64,000 bases of DNA, taken from Rutpela maculata. Taxonomy: Eukaryota; Arthropoda; Insecta; Coleoptera; Cerambycidae. The DNA lies in NCBI GenBank assembly GCA_936432065.2, contig OW386285.2, positions 259,335,317 to 259,399,316 on the forward strand. Direction: 5' to 3'. This document shows positions 47,150-57,432 of the stretch, one piece after another. The notes below the pieces were generated by a model that was not told the DNA's origin, ran no database searches, and worked only from the letters and a program-made list of their open reading frames with translations. The stretch's first letter is position 1. Each line of letters opens with the position of its first letter. Made by a program: the position numbers and the translations under genes.

Positions 47150-48205
47150 GTAACACTGGCGAAACGTTAATCGTTGCAACATTCTGCACGCGCATTTTTT
47201 TTAAATGCTTCATAACTTTTATATTTAGTGATCGATTTTGCTCAAAAACATTAGTGTTCTTCCTCTAGCTAAGTTAACCACCAAGCTACCTACCCCTACC
47301 GTGAGATATATTCATTTATATGACCATGTAGCACGCATGCATTTTTTATACACACGAATTCACAACAGTGATTAATATTCCAAACGTAAAATAATCCAAT
47401 ATGTTCTTATGTTATCAATATCATAAGTTAAACAAATATTAGAGGCACTTGTCTCTAGATGCTGAAGAATTTATCAAATGATCGCAGATGAAGTAATTCC
47501 AGGGTGTGAAGGCAACTTCGGTGTTGACACCGTTTTCTCAGACATCGAAGGTTTGTTAAATATGTTGACACAAAACAATACGGTCAATAAAGTTACAAAA
47601 TATATATGCAAATCGCAACCGATCAATGTTTTTATAATAAAATGTGTCCTAATATTACCAATCAATGTGTTAAGGGCAGATCCTAGATATGAATAATGAC
47701 GATTTATCTGAATACGTAATGAGACAGAGCGTCAACCGATACCACATTTTCTTCAAATAAGTTCTACACCGTTTCAGATATCTTTCTCAATTTTAATACA
47801 CGATGTTAGGAATTTTAAAAATAGCTTTAGTAGAAATCTGGTTGCCAGTTCTTTTAATCGTTTTGATAATTAGTAAGGACTATAATCAGATAAATGTATT
47901 CACCATGCACTTAATTTGGAAGATATACCTCCGCAACAACAACAACAACAAAAAAACGTCAGGAAACAGACGAACTGTTCCAATACCCGAGTTTCGAAAA
48001 GGGCAGACGCCTTTAAGATCAGGGTCACGACATTCTCAAGCACTCAATATGTCCCATTGAAGTTTTCGGCGTATTTTACACAAATGAAAATTTCACTCCT
48101 ACAAATTCAATCGCTAAGAAATTGTCACTAAAAGTCTTTGAAATTCATCTTTTTGGCTGCAACAAAATATAAGAGATTTTCCAAGACCCACATTTTCTTA
48201 ACCAC
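45757..48205. other. Unassigned region
   Basis: No gene recognised. A poly(T) run of 55 bases (47093-47147) creates poly-Lys frames. A CAA run lies at about 47936-47950. Frames of 60-85 codons at 46328-46528 and 47474-48131 overlap on both strands without domain character. Confidence 0.4.
47093..47147. repeat. Poly(T) tract
   Basis: About 55 consecutive T on the plus strand. It could be the poly(A) tail of a minus-strand retroposed copy, but no source could be read to the right of it. Confidence 0.9.
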
Positions 48206-48539
48206 TTAACCCCTTCCGCTCCAGCCGGTTTTTTAAGGTATCGGGTCCTATACCAGATCAAAATTTAACAATTCGTTACGGCGGCATTGCCACCACCGTC
48301 ATCAATGCTGACCTTCACTCGTTTACATTTTTCAAGATTTTGAGCCATAAATTATATCCACGGATGGATATACGGGCCCCCACCATGCTCTAAATGGCTG
48401 TACTGAGTTGTATACCACTAAAATACATTTTTTAATTTTTTTTTATCTCGTATAGAAATATCCATATGTGGATATTGTGGTAAATTTTGCTATACCTACA
48501 AATATCCAAATGTGGATACAATGGAGTGGAAGGGGTTAA
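48206..48539. mobile_element. 326-bp piggyBac-type miniature element
   Basis: TTAA lies at 48206-48209 and 48536-48539. Between them the ends are CCCCTTCCGCTCCA and TGGAGTGGAAGGGG. TTAA target duplication with C-run ends is the signature of piggyBac elements. The interior repeats ATATCCA/TGGATAT pieces near 48357, 48458 and 48504, which could be transposase-binding sites. No coding capacity. Confidence 0.92.
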
Positions 48540-49080
48540 TTATAAATGACAGAGCACATTTTTCTCTTTGTAAATAAGCAAAACTGTAATATCTCCACGA
48601 AAATTACGAAAAAATGTCTCCACTTCCAAAAACTTACGCTTTGGCATGTAGTTTTATGTGTTCTATCGATTATTAAACCTTCTTGATTCAAAACTGAACC
48701 ACCCTGTATACTTATTCAATATAGGCAAGTACGATTTTGTTCGTTCTTTGTGCGAATATATCTTTCATTTATGATTCCCGAGAAGATATAAAACATGCAA
48801 TAAATAAACCCATCCATATTTTCAAACCGGATTCTCGTTTCGATTTATACATTTGCATACAGAGATATAGGCTCTTTGTGATTGCAAGATTTTTGTGCCA
48901 TGTCGGAGTCAGTTGAAATATGAAAATGCGACTTGGTTTTAGGCGAGTTACAATACAGACTACTCTTCAGATTTGTGTATGAGGCGAGGTATGAGGTACT
49001 CACTCGTTTCAATTTAATCAAATTTTCACATAGAAACAATATTTCTTGTGATATTAAGTATCACAAGAAATATTCTCTAG
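48540..49080. other. Unassigned stretch
   Basis: AACCACCCTGTATAC near 48700 looks like the end of a mariner-type miniature element; its partner was not found. A short palindrome TTTCTTGTGATAT...ATCACAAGAAA lies near 49040-49071. Confidence 0.4.
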
Positions 49081-49381
49081 AAAATAATTATTTGGCTCAT
49101 TAGCATGGTAGCATGGTAGCCAACAAAAACCCGTTTATGACAACATTGTACCAATCAAATTACTATTAGTGGTAAACTAACTCAGATCGGCTTTTCCTAG
49201 TATCAACATGCAAAATTATCGTATGTAATATCACTAGTGTATAGAATTTTATCGATTAAGTTTTCGAAAGCATTGTTGCCTGATAATATAAAGCGCTTGG
49301 GACTTAATCATATAACATTGATAATAATCTGCTAATTTACACGAATTATATTACCTTTCGGTAACTTAGCTTGAGTAAAAA
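49081..49381. repeat. Left part of a hairpin-element copy
   Basis: Shares order and sequence with 52320-52640 and, in part, 55000-55210 and 57895-58010: GCCTGATAATATAAAG, TACACGAATTATATTAC and AACTTAGCTTGAG. The hairpin at its centre (about 49283-49345) is decayed. The copy is cut at 49381 by the 2.6-kb element. Confidence 0.65.
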
Positions 49382-50099
49382 GGGTCTAGCCGTACTTCCA
49401 TGGCGAAACTGCCCTCGATAGGAACCTATATCATAACCTATGTTATATTGTAGAGGGCGCTAATAATAGTTGATCGAGTAGATATTAGCTCTATATCTTA
49501 GTTAATTGAGGAGGCGACTTTTTTTCAAAGCGATATATCTTAGTTAATTTTAAAGCTAGGAAAATAAAACTAAATGGCAGTGTTATGGTACACTTTACAG
49601 TTTATTTTATAGCATTTCCTATGACCCAAGCCTAAATAAAAGTATTTAAAAAATGCAAAGAAAAATTTTGTCAATCGATTTCAATCAGATCTAATTGAAT
49701 TACCACTTTGAAAAAAATATATAATAATAGTCTATGTCTTGCCTAACAACATGACAAGTTTCATTAAAATCCAAGAGGTGCAACATGCCGAAAAAAAATT
49801 TAAAGTAAGTGGACTGACTACCTTACGACCACTATGTTGACGCTTTTAATTTGCATTACATTTCAATAGTTGCGTTTTGACAGCTCATAAAAAGTATATC
49901 AACGGTTGGTGGTGTCAACTAGCCTATTACAATGTTTTTTTGATCTACTTTTATAGTGACTGTAGTCGGTCTCAATTAAGAATGCAGTTGTTTTCATTAT
50001 GAGCGGAGCACAGTTTACACAGGATATGGGAATTCCCAAGTAAGTAGAATCCCCCCATGGTCGACTCAAACCAGTTGGTACATAAAATAAAAATTAACG

Positions 50100-50431
50100 G
50101 TTTAAATTAGGATGACCATACGTCCGGAATTTTGCTGGAAAGTCCAGCATTCTGACCATATTACAAGTGTCCAGCATAAGTTCAGCATTCAGGTATTTCT
50201 CCCCCCGCTCATCAAAAAATTTTGGGATGAAAAAAAGTTTTTTCCGGATTTCTCCCTCCCGCTCATCAATTTTAATTTTCGAGGAAAAATATTTTTGTTA
50301 TTTTCAGCAGAAGTTCAAGGTCCAGATCCGCCCTTGAGTGCCCCTCCCCCCCCCAGTAACTTTTCTGGATCCGCCCTTGGAAAAAGTGTCCAGCATTCAT
50401 TTAACAAAAATCTGGTCACCCTAGTTTAAAT
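50100..50431. repeat. 8-bp target duplications of the second hAT miniature element
   Basis: GTTTAAAT occurs at 50100-50107 and at 50424-50431. The right arm of the host element shows it once (ATTTAAAC, about 51297-51304), which is the empty site. Confidence 0.92.
50108..50423. mobile_element. 316-bp hAT-type miniature element
   Basis: Ends TAGGATGACCA and TGGTCACCCTA, with GTCCAGCATTC near one end and GTGTCCAGCATTCAT near the other. The ends and the 8-bp duplication place it in the hAT superfamily. It lies in the left arm only of the 2.6-kb element, so it arrived after that element's arms had formed. A 105-codon frame across it is an accident. Confidence 0.92.
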
Positions 50432-52150
50432 TGGCTTTTATTTGGCATTTGGCTCTTTTATAAATACATTGAAATTATTTAATTCATATTTCAACATATT
50501 TTATTTAGATTAATGAAAGCTCATTATAGACGTAAATCCTCTAAAAATGTCAAGTGTTATAAGAAATGGGTAAACCTACTACTTGCTTATGCTCGATATC
50601 AGGCGAGCTGTTCTTGTCTCTGCCGTTCTGAATTGTATCTTTGATCTCTCTCGCGCAGCGCACATCGCACATCGCACATCGAAGTTTATTTTATTGTTTA
50701 ATGATATTTATGAATATTAATACAAAAGAAATCGTACTAATTGTTTATATATTGTTCGGCTATTTCCTTCCATTTTTATTAAAATCAGACTGCTATAGTT
50801 ATATTTATCTCTTTTGTTACAAATAAGGATTCACAAACACGGTGCGAAGCTCAAATTGCTGATTTCATCACTCTCATTTAAGAGCATGGTTCTATTTAAT
50901 TTTATTGTGCGATGTGCGAGGGGCGTCGACATGGCCACTCTCATTTAAAATAATGGTTTATTTAATTTCAGTGTGCGATGTGCGAAGTGCGGTGCTATGT
51001 GCGCTGTGAGGTGCACCGACGTGACGTTACGACGTGGTCATGCACTTACACGGAGGTTATGATATTTGTGTACACTTTTTAGGCAGGTATATGAGAGAGA
51101 TCAAAGATACAATTCAGAACGGCAGAGACAAGAACAGCTCGCCTGATATCGAGCACAGAGCATTTCTTACAACGCTTTGACATTTTTAGAGGATTTACGT
51201 CTGTAATGAGCTTTCATTACTCTAAATAAAATATGTTGCAATATGAATTAAATAATTTCGATGTATTTATAAAAGAAAAATGCCAAATAAAAGCCGATTT
51301 AAACCGTTAATTTTTATTTTATGTACCAACTGACTTGAGTCGGCCATGGGGGGATTCCGCTTATAACGTAAACAACTGCATTCTTAACTGAGACCGACTA
51401 TAGTCACTATAAAAGTAGATCAAAAAAACATTGTAATATTCTAGTTGACACCACCAACCATTGATATACTTTTTGTGAGCTGTCAAAACGCAACTTTTCC
51501 AAAGATTAATGAAATGTAATGCAAATTAGAAGCGACAACATAGTGGTCGTGTAAGATGGTCCACTTACTTAAAAATTTTTTTCGACATGTTGCACCTCTT
51601 GGATTTTAATGAAACTTGGCGTGCTGTTAGGCAAGACATAGACAATTATTATATATTTTTTTCAAAGTGGTAATTCAATTAGATCTGATAGAAATCGATT
51701 GACAAAATTTTTCTTTGCATTTTTTTAAATACTTTTATTTAGGCTTGGCCCATAGGAAATGCTATAAAATAAACCGTAAAGTGTACCATAACACTGCCAT
51801 TTAGTTTTATTTTTCTAGCTTTAAAATTAACTAAGATATATCGCTTTGAAAAAAAGTCGTCTCCAGACACTTTTTTTCAAATAGCTCCTCAATTAACTAA
51901 GATATAGAGCTAATATCTACTCTATCAACTACTATTAGCGCCCTCTACAATTTAACATGGGTTACGATATAGGTTCCTATCGGGGGCAGTTTCGCCATGG
52001 AAGTACGGCTAGACCCTTTATAGATAAAATTTAAAAGCACGAGTGTGGTATTTGGGAAGAATATTTCACGAATAAATAAATTCATCATATCTTTAATATT
52101 ATGTTTTGTAATTATTTGCCTTCAGATGTTTACTTGTCATTTTTTAAAAT

Positions 52151-52216
52151 TTACAGACCTTTATTTTCAGTTTCATCGTTTACGTCACATAAAAATACAT
52201 TTTCAAAGCGATTCAT
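52151..52216 (-). pseudogene. 66-nt first-exon-like frame, copy 1
   Basis: ATG at 52216 (minus) opens MNRFENVFLCDVNDETENKG and one more residue, then TAA (52151-52153). A potential splice donor (AAAG|GTCTGT) lies at its 3' end. The frame aligns residue for residue with the two other 66-nt copies in this region. The pattern MSRF-x-N resembles, from memory, the start of Crypton-like proteins of animals. Only the first exon is present. Confidence 0.4.
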
Positions 52217-52519
52217 CTAGTAAAAAGCAAAGTAGGTATACATATATTTAACAATGGCATGTCAAAATACTACCGCGATATCTGTCGACGCGTCGATACA
52301 AAAAATTAGAGTGATACATTTTTCGTGTTGGTACTGTCAAAAGCCGATCTAGGTTAGTTTACCACTAATAATGGCATTTAATTGGTGCAATGTTGTCAAA
52401 AAACGGTCTTTCATTGGCCATCACGTTAATGAGTGAAATAATTGTATGTAATATCACTAGTGCTTAGAATTTTATCGGTAAAATTTTTGCGAAAGCTTTG
52501 TTGCCTGATAATATAAAGA

Positions 52520-52606
52520 GTGTAAATTGACAGTTTATTATCTGATTAAATCTCGAGCGGTTTTGCGGGAGGGATTTAATATTTGATAATAAACTGCCAA
52601 TTACAC
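52520..52606. repeat. GC-capped hairpin H4
   Basis: Arms GTAAATTGACAGTTTATTATC and its near-inverse, with inner ATTAAAT and ATTTAAT and a tip TCTCGAGCGGTTTTGCGGGAGG. The stem is about 30 bp. Confidence 0.82.
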
Positions 52607-52780
52607 GAATTATATTACATTTTGGCAACTTAGCTTGAGAAAAAATTTATAGATAAAATTTAAAAGCACGAGTGGTATTTGGGGAGAATATTTCACGAAT
52701 AACTAATTCATTAAGTACATCTTCAATATTATGTTTTGTAATTAATTATCTTCAGACGTTTTCTTGTCACTTTTTAGACT

Positions 52781-52846
52781 TTACTGACCTTTATTTTCAA
52801 TTTCGTCATTTACGTCACATAAAAATGCATTTCCAAAGTGACTCAT
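52781..52846 (-). pseudogene. 66-nt first-exon-like frame, copy 2
   Basis: ATG at 52846 (minus) opens MSHFGNAFLCDVNDEIENKG and one more residue, then TAA (52781-52783). AAAG|GTCAGT follows the coding part as a potential splice donor. It matches copy 1 at most positions. Hairpin H4 lies about 175 bp downstream on the same strand. Confidence 0.42.
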
Positions 52847-52923
52847 CTAATAAAAACAAAGGAGGTATGGATGTAATGACAATGACAATCAAGAAAAACA
52901 ATATACGACCATACCTATGGTCA

Positions 52924-54683
52924 TAGACTGGTCTTCACTGTAAAGAGTTTTCGGGCACGCTTCGACCAATCACACTACGAGAAAAGCCAGACAATATTGC
53001 ATTTTACCAATCTCTCGCTTTTACGTTCTACACATGCCGATATCGGCCATCTAGTAACGCTAGCTTAGAATTAACTTAACTGTGTATACAGTGAATTTTT
53101 CAAGAATTGTTATATTAAAGTGTTTATTAATATATATTTATGTATTTAATCCTAATTTTTAATTTAAGAAGTTAGGCATTTGTATTTAATTTTAGTTGTG
53201 AAAATTATTTTGTAATTACGTTAGGTATTATAAACCATTGAAAGCTGTGTATAACTTGTTCCGAATCTATATAGGTTCCACACATACTTGGCTTTGAAAT
53301 TTGTGGTGTTTTTAAGTTATTTGTATATTATTATATTGCTACGTATATAATACAATAAATACTACAATTTACAATTTACGTTAACAATTAGCAATAAGCT
53401 AGAGAAGAAGATTTATAGGTAAAACTTAAAAGCAAGAGTTGCCCTATTTGGCGAAAACATTTCACGAAACAACATGTCAAAATATCGCGATATTTGTCGA
53501 CGCGTCGACACAAAAATATTAGAGCGAAAATTTTTTGCTCAAATAGAAATCCTATTAAATTCGCCCATTTTTAATCACGTGTGTGGAAACAACCAATCAG
53601 AACAATATTACACTGATAATTTTTTACTAAATGTATTAACCAATCAAATTTTGCATTTCATGTCATGTGTCAAAAGTCAGTAAAAGATTACAGCGATTAT
53701 TTCACTCATTAACGCTATAGCCAATGAGAGCCCGTTTTTTCACAACATTGCACCAATCAAATGTCATTATTAGTGGTAATTCAAGCTAGATCGGCTTTTG
53801 ACAGTACCAACATGCAAAATTTATCGCTCTAATTTTTTATGTCGCTGCAGCGGCAAATACTGCGATAATTTTTGACATTTTGTTTCGTGAAATATTTTCG
53901 GCAAATAGGGAACTCACGCTTTTAAATTTTATCTATTAATATCTTCTCTAGCTTATTACTAATTGTTAACTTACCTTGTAAATTGTAATATTGTATTATG
54001 TACTAGCAAATATAAACACACCACATATATAGTAAACAATCGTCAGTTCCAAAGAGAAGCCTGTCTGAAATATATAGGCTATAACCCTTGCCTATCTGTA
54101 ACTATTTCAATTTGCCAATTTTTCAATCAGGTAACAGTAATATACAAAGATTGTACTTAATATACCTCATAATACAGGAACAAGTCAAGCACAGCTTTCA
54201 ATAGCTCAATAACGTAGTTACAAAGTTAAGCAAATCATTTATTATAAATGTCAAGTAAACACATTCGCTATGGAAACAAACTAAAAATGTACCCAGGTAC
54301 CTACTGAGATACGGTAATCTATCAAAAAGTGTAACTAGTTGAATTAAAGCTGTGCAATATTTTAATTTGTTGTATTTAATATTCACTCTGCCTAACGAAG
54401 CAAACCTCAACATAATTTGTAAACTTCGTAAATTAAAAAATAAGGATTAAATACGTAAATATGAATCAATGAACAATTATTATGGAATATAACTCTAGTA
54501 GCGGTAGCGCTAGATGGCGCTCTCTATGTCAATCTCGGAACCATGAGTGTATAGTAATAAATAGGCGGAACATCGGGAATAAAGTAGTGCTCGCAGATTA
54601 AAGATGTAGTGCTCTCTCTATCGTTCCTCGTCATATTGCACCTCAGACACGCCTGAAAGGTGTTAAGCCAGTCTATATATTAT
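52924..54683. mobile_element. 1.76-kb inverted-repeat element in the nest
   Basis: ATAGACTGG at the left (52923) is inverted near 54684 (CCAGTCTAT). Further matches run inward: GGCCATCTAG and CTAGATGGCG, AATCCTAATTTTTAATTT and AAATTAAAAAATAAGGATT, GAAAGCTGTG and CACAGCTTTC, TTGCTACGTATATAATACAAT against its inverse, AGCAATAAGCTAGAGAAG against CTTCTCTAGCTTATTA, and TTTCACGAAACA against TGTTTCGTGAAA. Arms total about 600 bp with indels. At the centre lies hairpin-element sequence (53540-53820). No transposase was seen. Confidence 0.75.
53473..53520. repeat. Palindrome-rich segment
   Basis: TATCGCGATA and TGTCGACGCGTCGACA are perfect palindromes 6 bp apart. A related but decayed form lies at 52265-52300. 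Their role is unknown; they could be recombinase or transposase core sites. Confidence 0.55.
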
Positions 54684-54804
54684 AATATCTATCTCAACTC
54701 GTTTTATTTACTAGTTGCCATAGAAACGTCACTAGATTATTTTAAAATATAGGGAATCTCCATTGTTTCTACTGCGTTTGTTTCAGATTTGCTGTTTTGA
54801 CAAT

Positions 54805-54870
54805 ATGAGTCGGTTTGGAAATATTTCTGTATATCAAATTAATGAGGAAATTGAAAATAAAGGTCAGTAA
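54805..54870 (+). pseudogene. 66-nt first-exon-like frame, copy 3
   Basis: ATG 54805 opens MSRFGNISVYQINEEIENKG and one more residue, then TAA (54868-54870). A potential splice donor AAAG|GTCAGT precedes the stop, so the true exon may end there with the stop lying in the intron. It shares start, length and last eight residues with the two minus-strand copies. Hairpin H5 lies 160 bp downstream. The match to Crypton-like N-termini is from memory and weak. Confidence 0.45.
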
Positions 54871-55030
54871 ACTCTAAAAAGTGACAAGAAAACGTCTGAA
54901 GGCAATTAATGAGAAAACATAATATTGAAGATGTACTTAATGAATTATTTATTCGTGAAATATTCTCCTCAAATACCACTCGTGCTTTAAATTTTATCAA
55001 TAAAAAGTTGCCCCTAGTTAATATAACTCG

Positions 55031-55116
55031 TGCAAATTGGCAGTTTATTATCAAAGATTAAATCCCTCCCGCTAAAGCGGTCGGGATTTAATCAGATAAT
55101 AAACTGCCAATTTGCA
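55031..55116. repeat. GC-capped hairpin H5
   Basis: Arms TGCAAATTGGCAGTTTATTATC and its exact inverse, then ATTAAATCCC and GGGATTTAAT, around the tip TCCCGCTAAAGCGGTC. This is the cleanest hairpin, with about 32 paired bases per arm. It resembles H4 in the outer stem. Confidence 0.9.
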
Positions 55117-55430
55117 CTCTTTATATTACCAGGCAACACGCTTTCGAAAAAATTTTCGATAAAATTTTAAGCACTAGTGATATTACATACGATAACACGC
55201 ATACATGTGGTGTTATCAGACAAGGCACACATGATATGTTCAAATGTCAGATTAAAATTCAACAATAAATGTCAAATTGAAAATCAATTTATAAAAATGT
55301 CAAAGGTTTGGTAAACGATTCAATTAGTCAAATTGTATTTGAAAATTTTTAGCTGAAAAGCAATCCTATTAAATTCGCCCATTTCTAATCACGTACCTAT
55401 GCTGAAACAACCAATCACAACAAAATTACA

Positions 55431-55460
55431 CTGAAAAGATCCCTTAGGGATCTTTTCACT
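55431..55460. repeat. Short hairpin
   Basis: TGAAAAGATCCC and GGGATCTTTTCA are separated by TTA-rich bases. It is smaller than the other hairpins of the region. Confidence 0.6.
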
Positions 55461-55670
55461 TATGTCATCCAGTTTGACAGTTCAATAATTGAAAATTTAT
55501 TTTTTGACAATGTCGATTTGGAATTGCAAATAATAACATAATAATAGAGGAAAACACACCAAATAATACATAATCTACATTTAATTTTACAAATTGCTTT
55601 TTTAATAATTGTATTTTTAATAAAGTTTTGAATAAATAAATAATACAAATTGCAAAAAATGTTCACTTAT

Positions 55671-55795
55671 AATATCCCTAGAGCTTAAATTATTTCCGGA
55701 AATTTTTTCGAGGTCATGAATATTTTCTTAAAATATTCATGAATGAGGAAAAATTTCCGGATATTAATTTAATTAATTTAAGCTCGTGGGATATT
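55671..55795. repeat. Hairpin H6
   Basis: AATATCCC, AGCTTAAATTA, TCCGGAAATTTTT and TCATGAATATTTT on the left pair with their inverses on the right; the loop is only CTT near 55734. Unlike the others its tip is AT-rich. It lies about 190 bp upstream of the start at 55983. Confidence 0.82.
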
Positions 55796-55982
55796 CGGTA
55801 AGAAAATTTCATAACTAAATAAATTAAATAAATACTAATTTCAACTGACATTAAGATTATTCTGAGACATAACAAGGTATAAGATTAGTAGTCCATAAAT
55901 GGGTTTTGGTGACAAAATGACAGAAACGCATCGGAATCGGAGTATTGTTGTGTTAAAAGTCATAAGTGTAAGAGTTAGTAAA

Positions 55983-56060
55983 ATGTCGCGTTTTGGAAAC
56001 ATAAGTAAAAAAAATATTTCCACCCATTTTAGTTGCAAAAAACTACTACATGAGGGGTTA
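55983..56060 (+). pseudogene. Fourth MSRF-type start
   Basis: ATG 55983 opens MSRFGNISKKNISTHFSC and reaches a stop near 56058. The first eight residues are identical to the frame at 54805, then the sequence diverges. The following region is a tandem duplication of about 183 bp (units at about 56017 and 56200, with CACCCATTTTAGTT and TTCACTAAAAT). Confidence 0.4.
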
Positions 56061-56721
56061 ATATATATCCACTGAAATGTTTGGTATTACGTTTTCTTCA
56101 CTAAAATGAGTGGAATTCTGTTTTTCTTCTACCTTCTAATGTTACAACGGTTTGGGTGAACCGGAATACCTCTATTCGTATAATATATAAATAAAATCTT
56201 TTTCACCCATTTTAGTTTCAAAAAATTACTGAAAATTGTTTAAGACAACTATATTTGTGTGTTATGAAATAAGTTTTGTTCACTAAAATAGGTGAACAAT
56301 TGTTTCAAAATATTATTTTTATGTAGTCAAGCATAGACATTTAATTGATATAGATTCTTCACCGATGTACTCACCACTGAAACGCGAGGAGTTTTTAAAG
56401 GATTTTCAAACACATTTGAAATATTCAGTATCGTAATTAAACACGAAATAAGATGCTGTTTCACGAGCTCAATAATTTTTTTTATAATTATCTCGTTTAA
56501 TATGACAAATAAAATTCCATTTTTATGTAAAAGCAAATGTCAAATATGATCATATGTCAATAATTTGACAGAAAAATTTCCACTTATTAATTTCGCCCAG
56601 GGTACCCTGGAGGATAACAATTTCCGGAAATTTTTTGGGTTGCTATGGTAACGAAACCAAGAACAAACTTCTGATTGGCTAAAAAAGTGAGGTATGAAAT
56701 TTTCTATGCGAATACCTCTCG

Positions 56722-56864
56722 AACGTTGATAAATGGTTCATAATATTATCACAACTTCCTCAAGCACGTTGCTTTTAGGTAATATCCCTCCGCCTACGGC
56801 GTCGGGATATTACCAAGCAAGTGCTTTCGGAAACTGTGATAAAATTATTTCGTATTATCAACGT
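56722..56864. repeat. GC-capped hairpin H7
   Basis: Outer pair AACGTTGATAA and TTATCAACGT, middle pairs ATCACA/TGTGAT and AAGCA/TGCTT, inner pair GGTAATATCCC and GGGATATTACC, and a tip TCCGCCTACGGCGTC. The total length is about 143 bp. Confidence 0.88.
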
Positions 56865-56988
56865 CCTTATAGCTGAAAATACACTCTAAAACACCATTAA
56901 AAGTAAAAAGGATACGTGGAAAATGTTTTTAGAATTTTGTTCGATCAGAAAAGACGAATTGAATGGAGAGTAAAAAATTATCTTACCG

Positions 56989-57162
56989 AATACACCTCGA
57001 GCATTGATAAATACTCAAAATTTTTTCGTAGAGAATGCTTCAAGCGCGTTGCTTAAAGGTAATAGCCCTCGGTCTACGGCCTCGGGCTATTACCAAGCAA
57101 CAACACGCTTTCAGCAGTCTCTATGACAAAATTATCTCGGTATTATCAATGCTCTAGGTGTA
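56989..57162. repeat. GC-capped hairpin H8
   Basis: Outer pair AATACACCTCGAGCATTGAT and its near-inverse, inner pair TTGCTT/AAGCAA and GGTAATAGCCCTCG/CTCGGGCTATTACC, and a tip GTCTACGGC. It differs from H7 at many stem positions, with matching changes on the other arm (AATATCCC versus AATAGCCC). Confidence 0.88.
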
Positions 57163-57432
57163 TTATAGGTGATAATCTACCTAGGACAATTCTCATTTAT
57201 GTCATCCAGTTTGACAATTCAATAATTTATTTTTTGACGTCACAATTAAGATTTGGCACTGTAAATAACGATTTGATGAATATAATAAATGCGGAAATTC
57301 GCCATCTAATACAACTAACAGTAAAAAGTAGATCTGGAATACATTTATGGATTTTTGCGACATCAAATGTATTAGATAGAAATAAATAAAATAAATTGCA
57401 AAAAATTTTCTATGCGACTGTCCCTCGAACGT

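Larger units (their letters stand above)
49382..52016. mobile_element. 2.63-kb inverted-repeat element without target duplication
   Basis: Ends are GGGTCTAGCCGTACTTCC and GGAAGTACGGCTAGACCC. The arms (about 49382-50658 and 51087-52016) pair almost throughout, including ATTGTAGAGGGCGCTAATA, TGGCAGTGTTATGGTACA and TGCAACATG. The flanks AGTAAAAA and TTTATAGATAAAATTT join exactly as in the uninterrupted paralogue at 52630-52660, leaving no duplicated bases. The left arm alone holds ATGAGCGGAGCACAG... ending in AA|GTAAGT (50000-50047), like a first exon with a splice donor; the right arm lacks these 32-40 bp. The centre (50660-51086) has two copies of a 70-bp unit (about 50867 and 50936) with GTGCGATGTGCGA. 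No transposase is visible. Confidence 0.85.
52017..52670. repeat. Hairpin-element copies (first pair)
   Basis: TTTATAGATAAAATTTAAAAGCACGAGTG occurs in parts at 52020 and again at about 52648. Between lie the stretches CAAAAGCCGATCTAGGTTAG and AATGAGTGAAATAAT, which recur near 57890-58000 and, inverted, near 53700-53800. These define the element family nested in this region. Confidence 0.7.

Noticed and set aside
47022..47213. Poly-Lys protein
   Set aside because: It is a translation of a 55-base homopolymer run.
47474..47696. Paired frames of 63 and 72 codons on opposite strands
   Set aside because: No motif, and mutual overlap suggests chance.
50112..50429. 105-codon frame
   Set aside because: It is the interior of a hAT miniature element.
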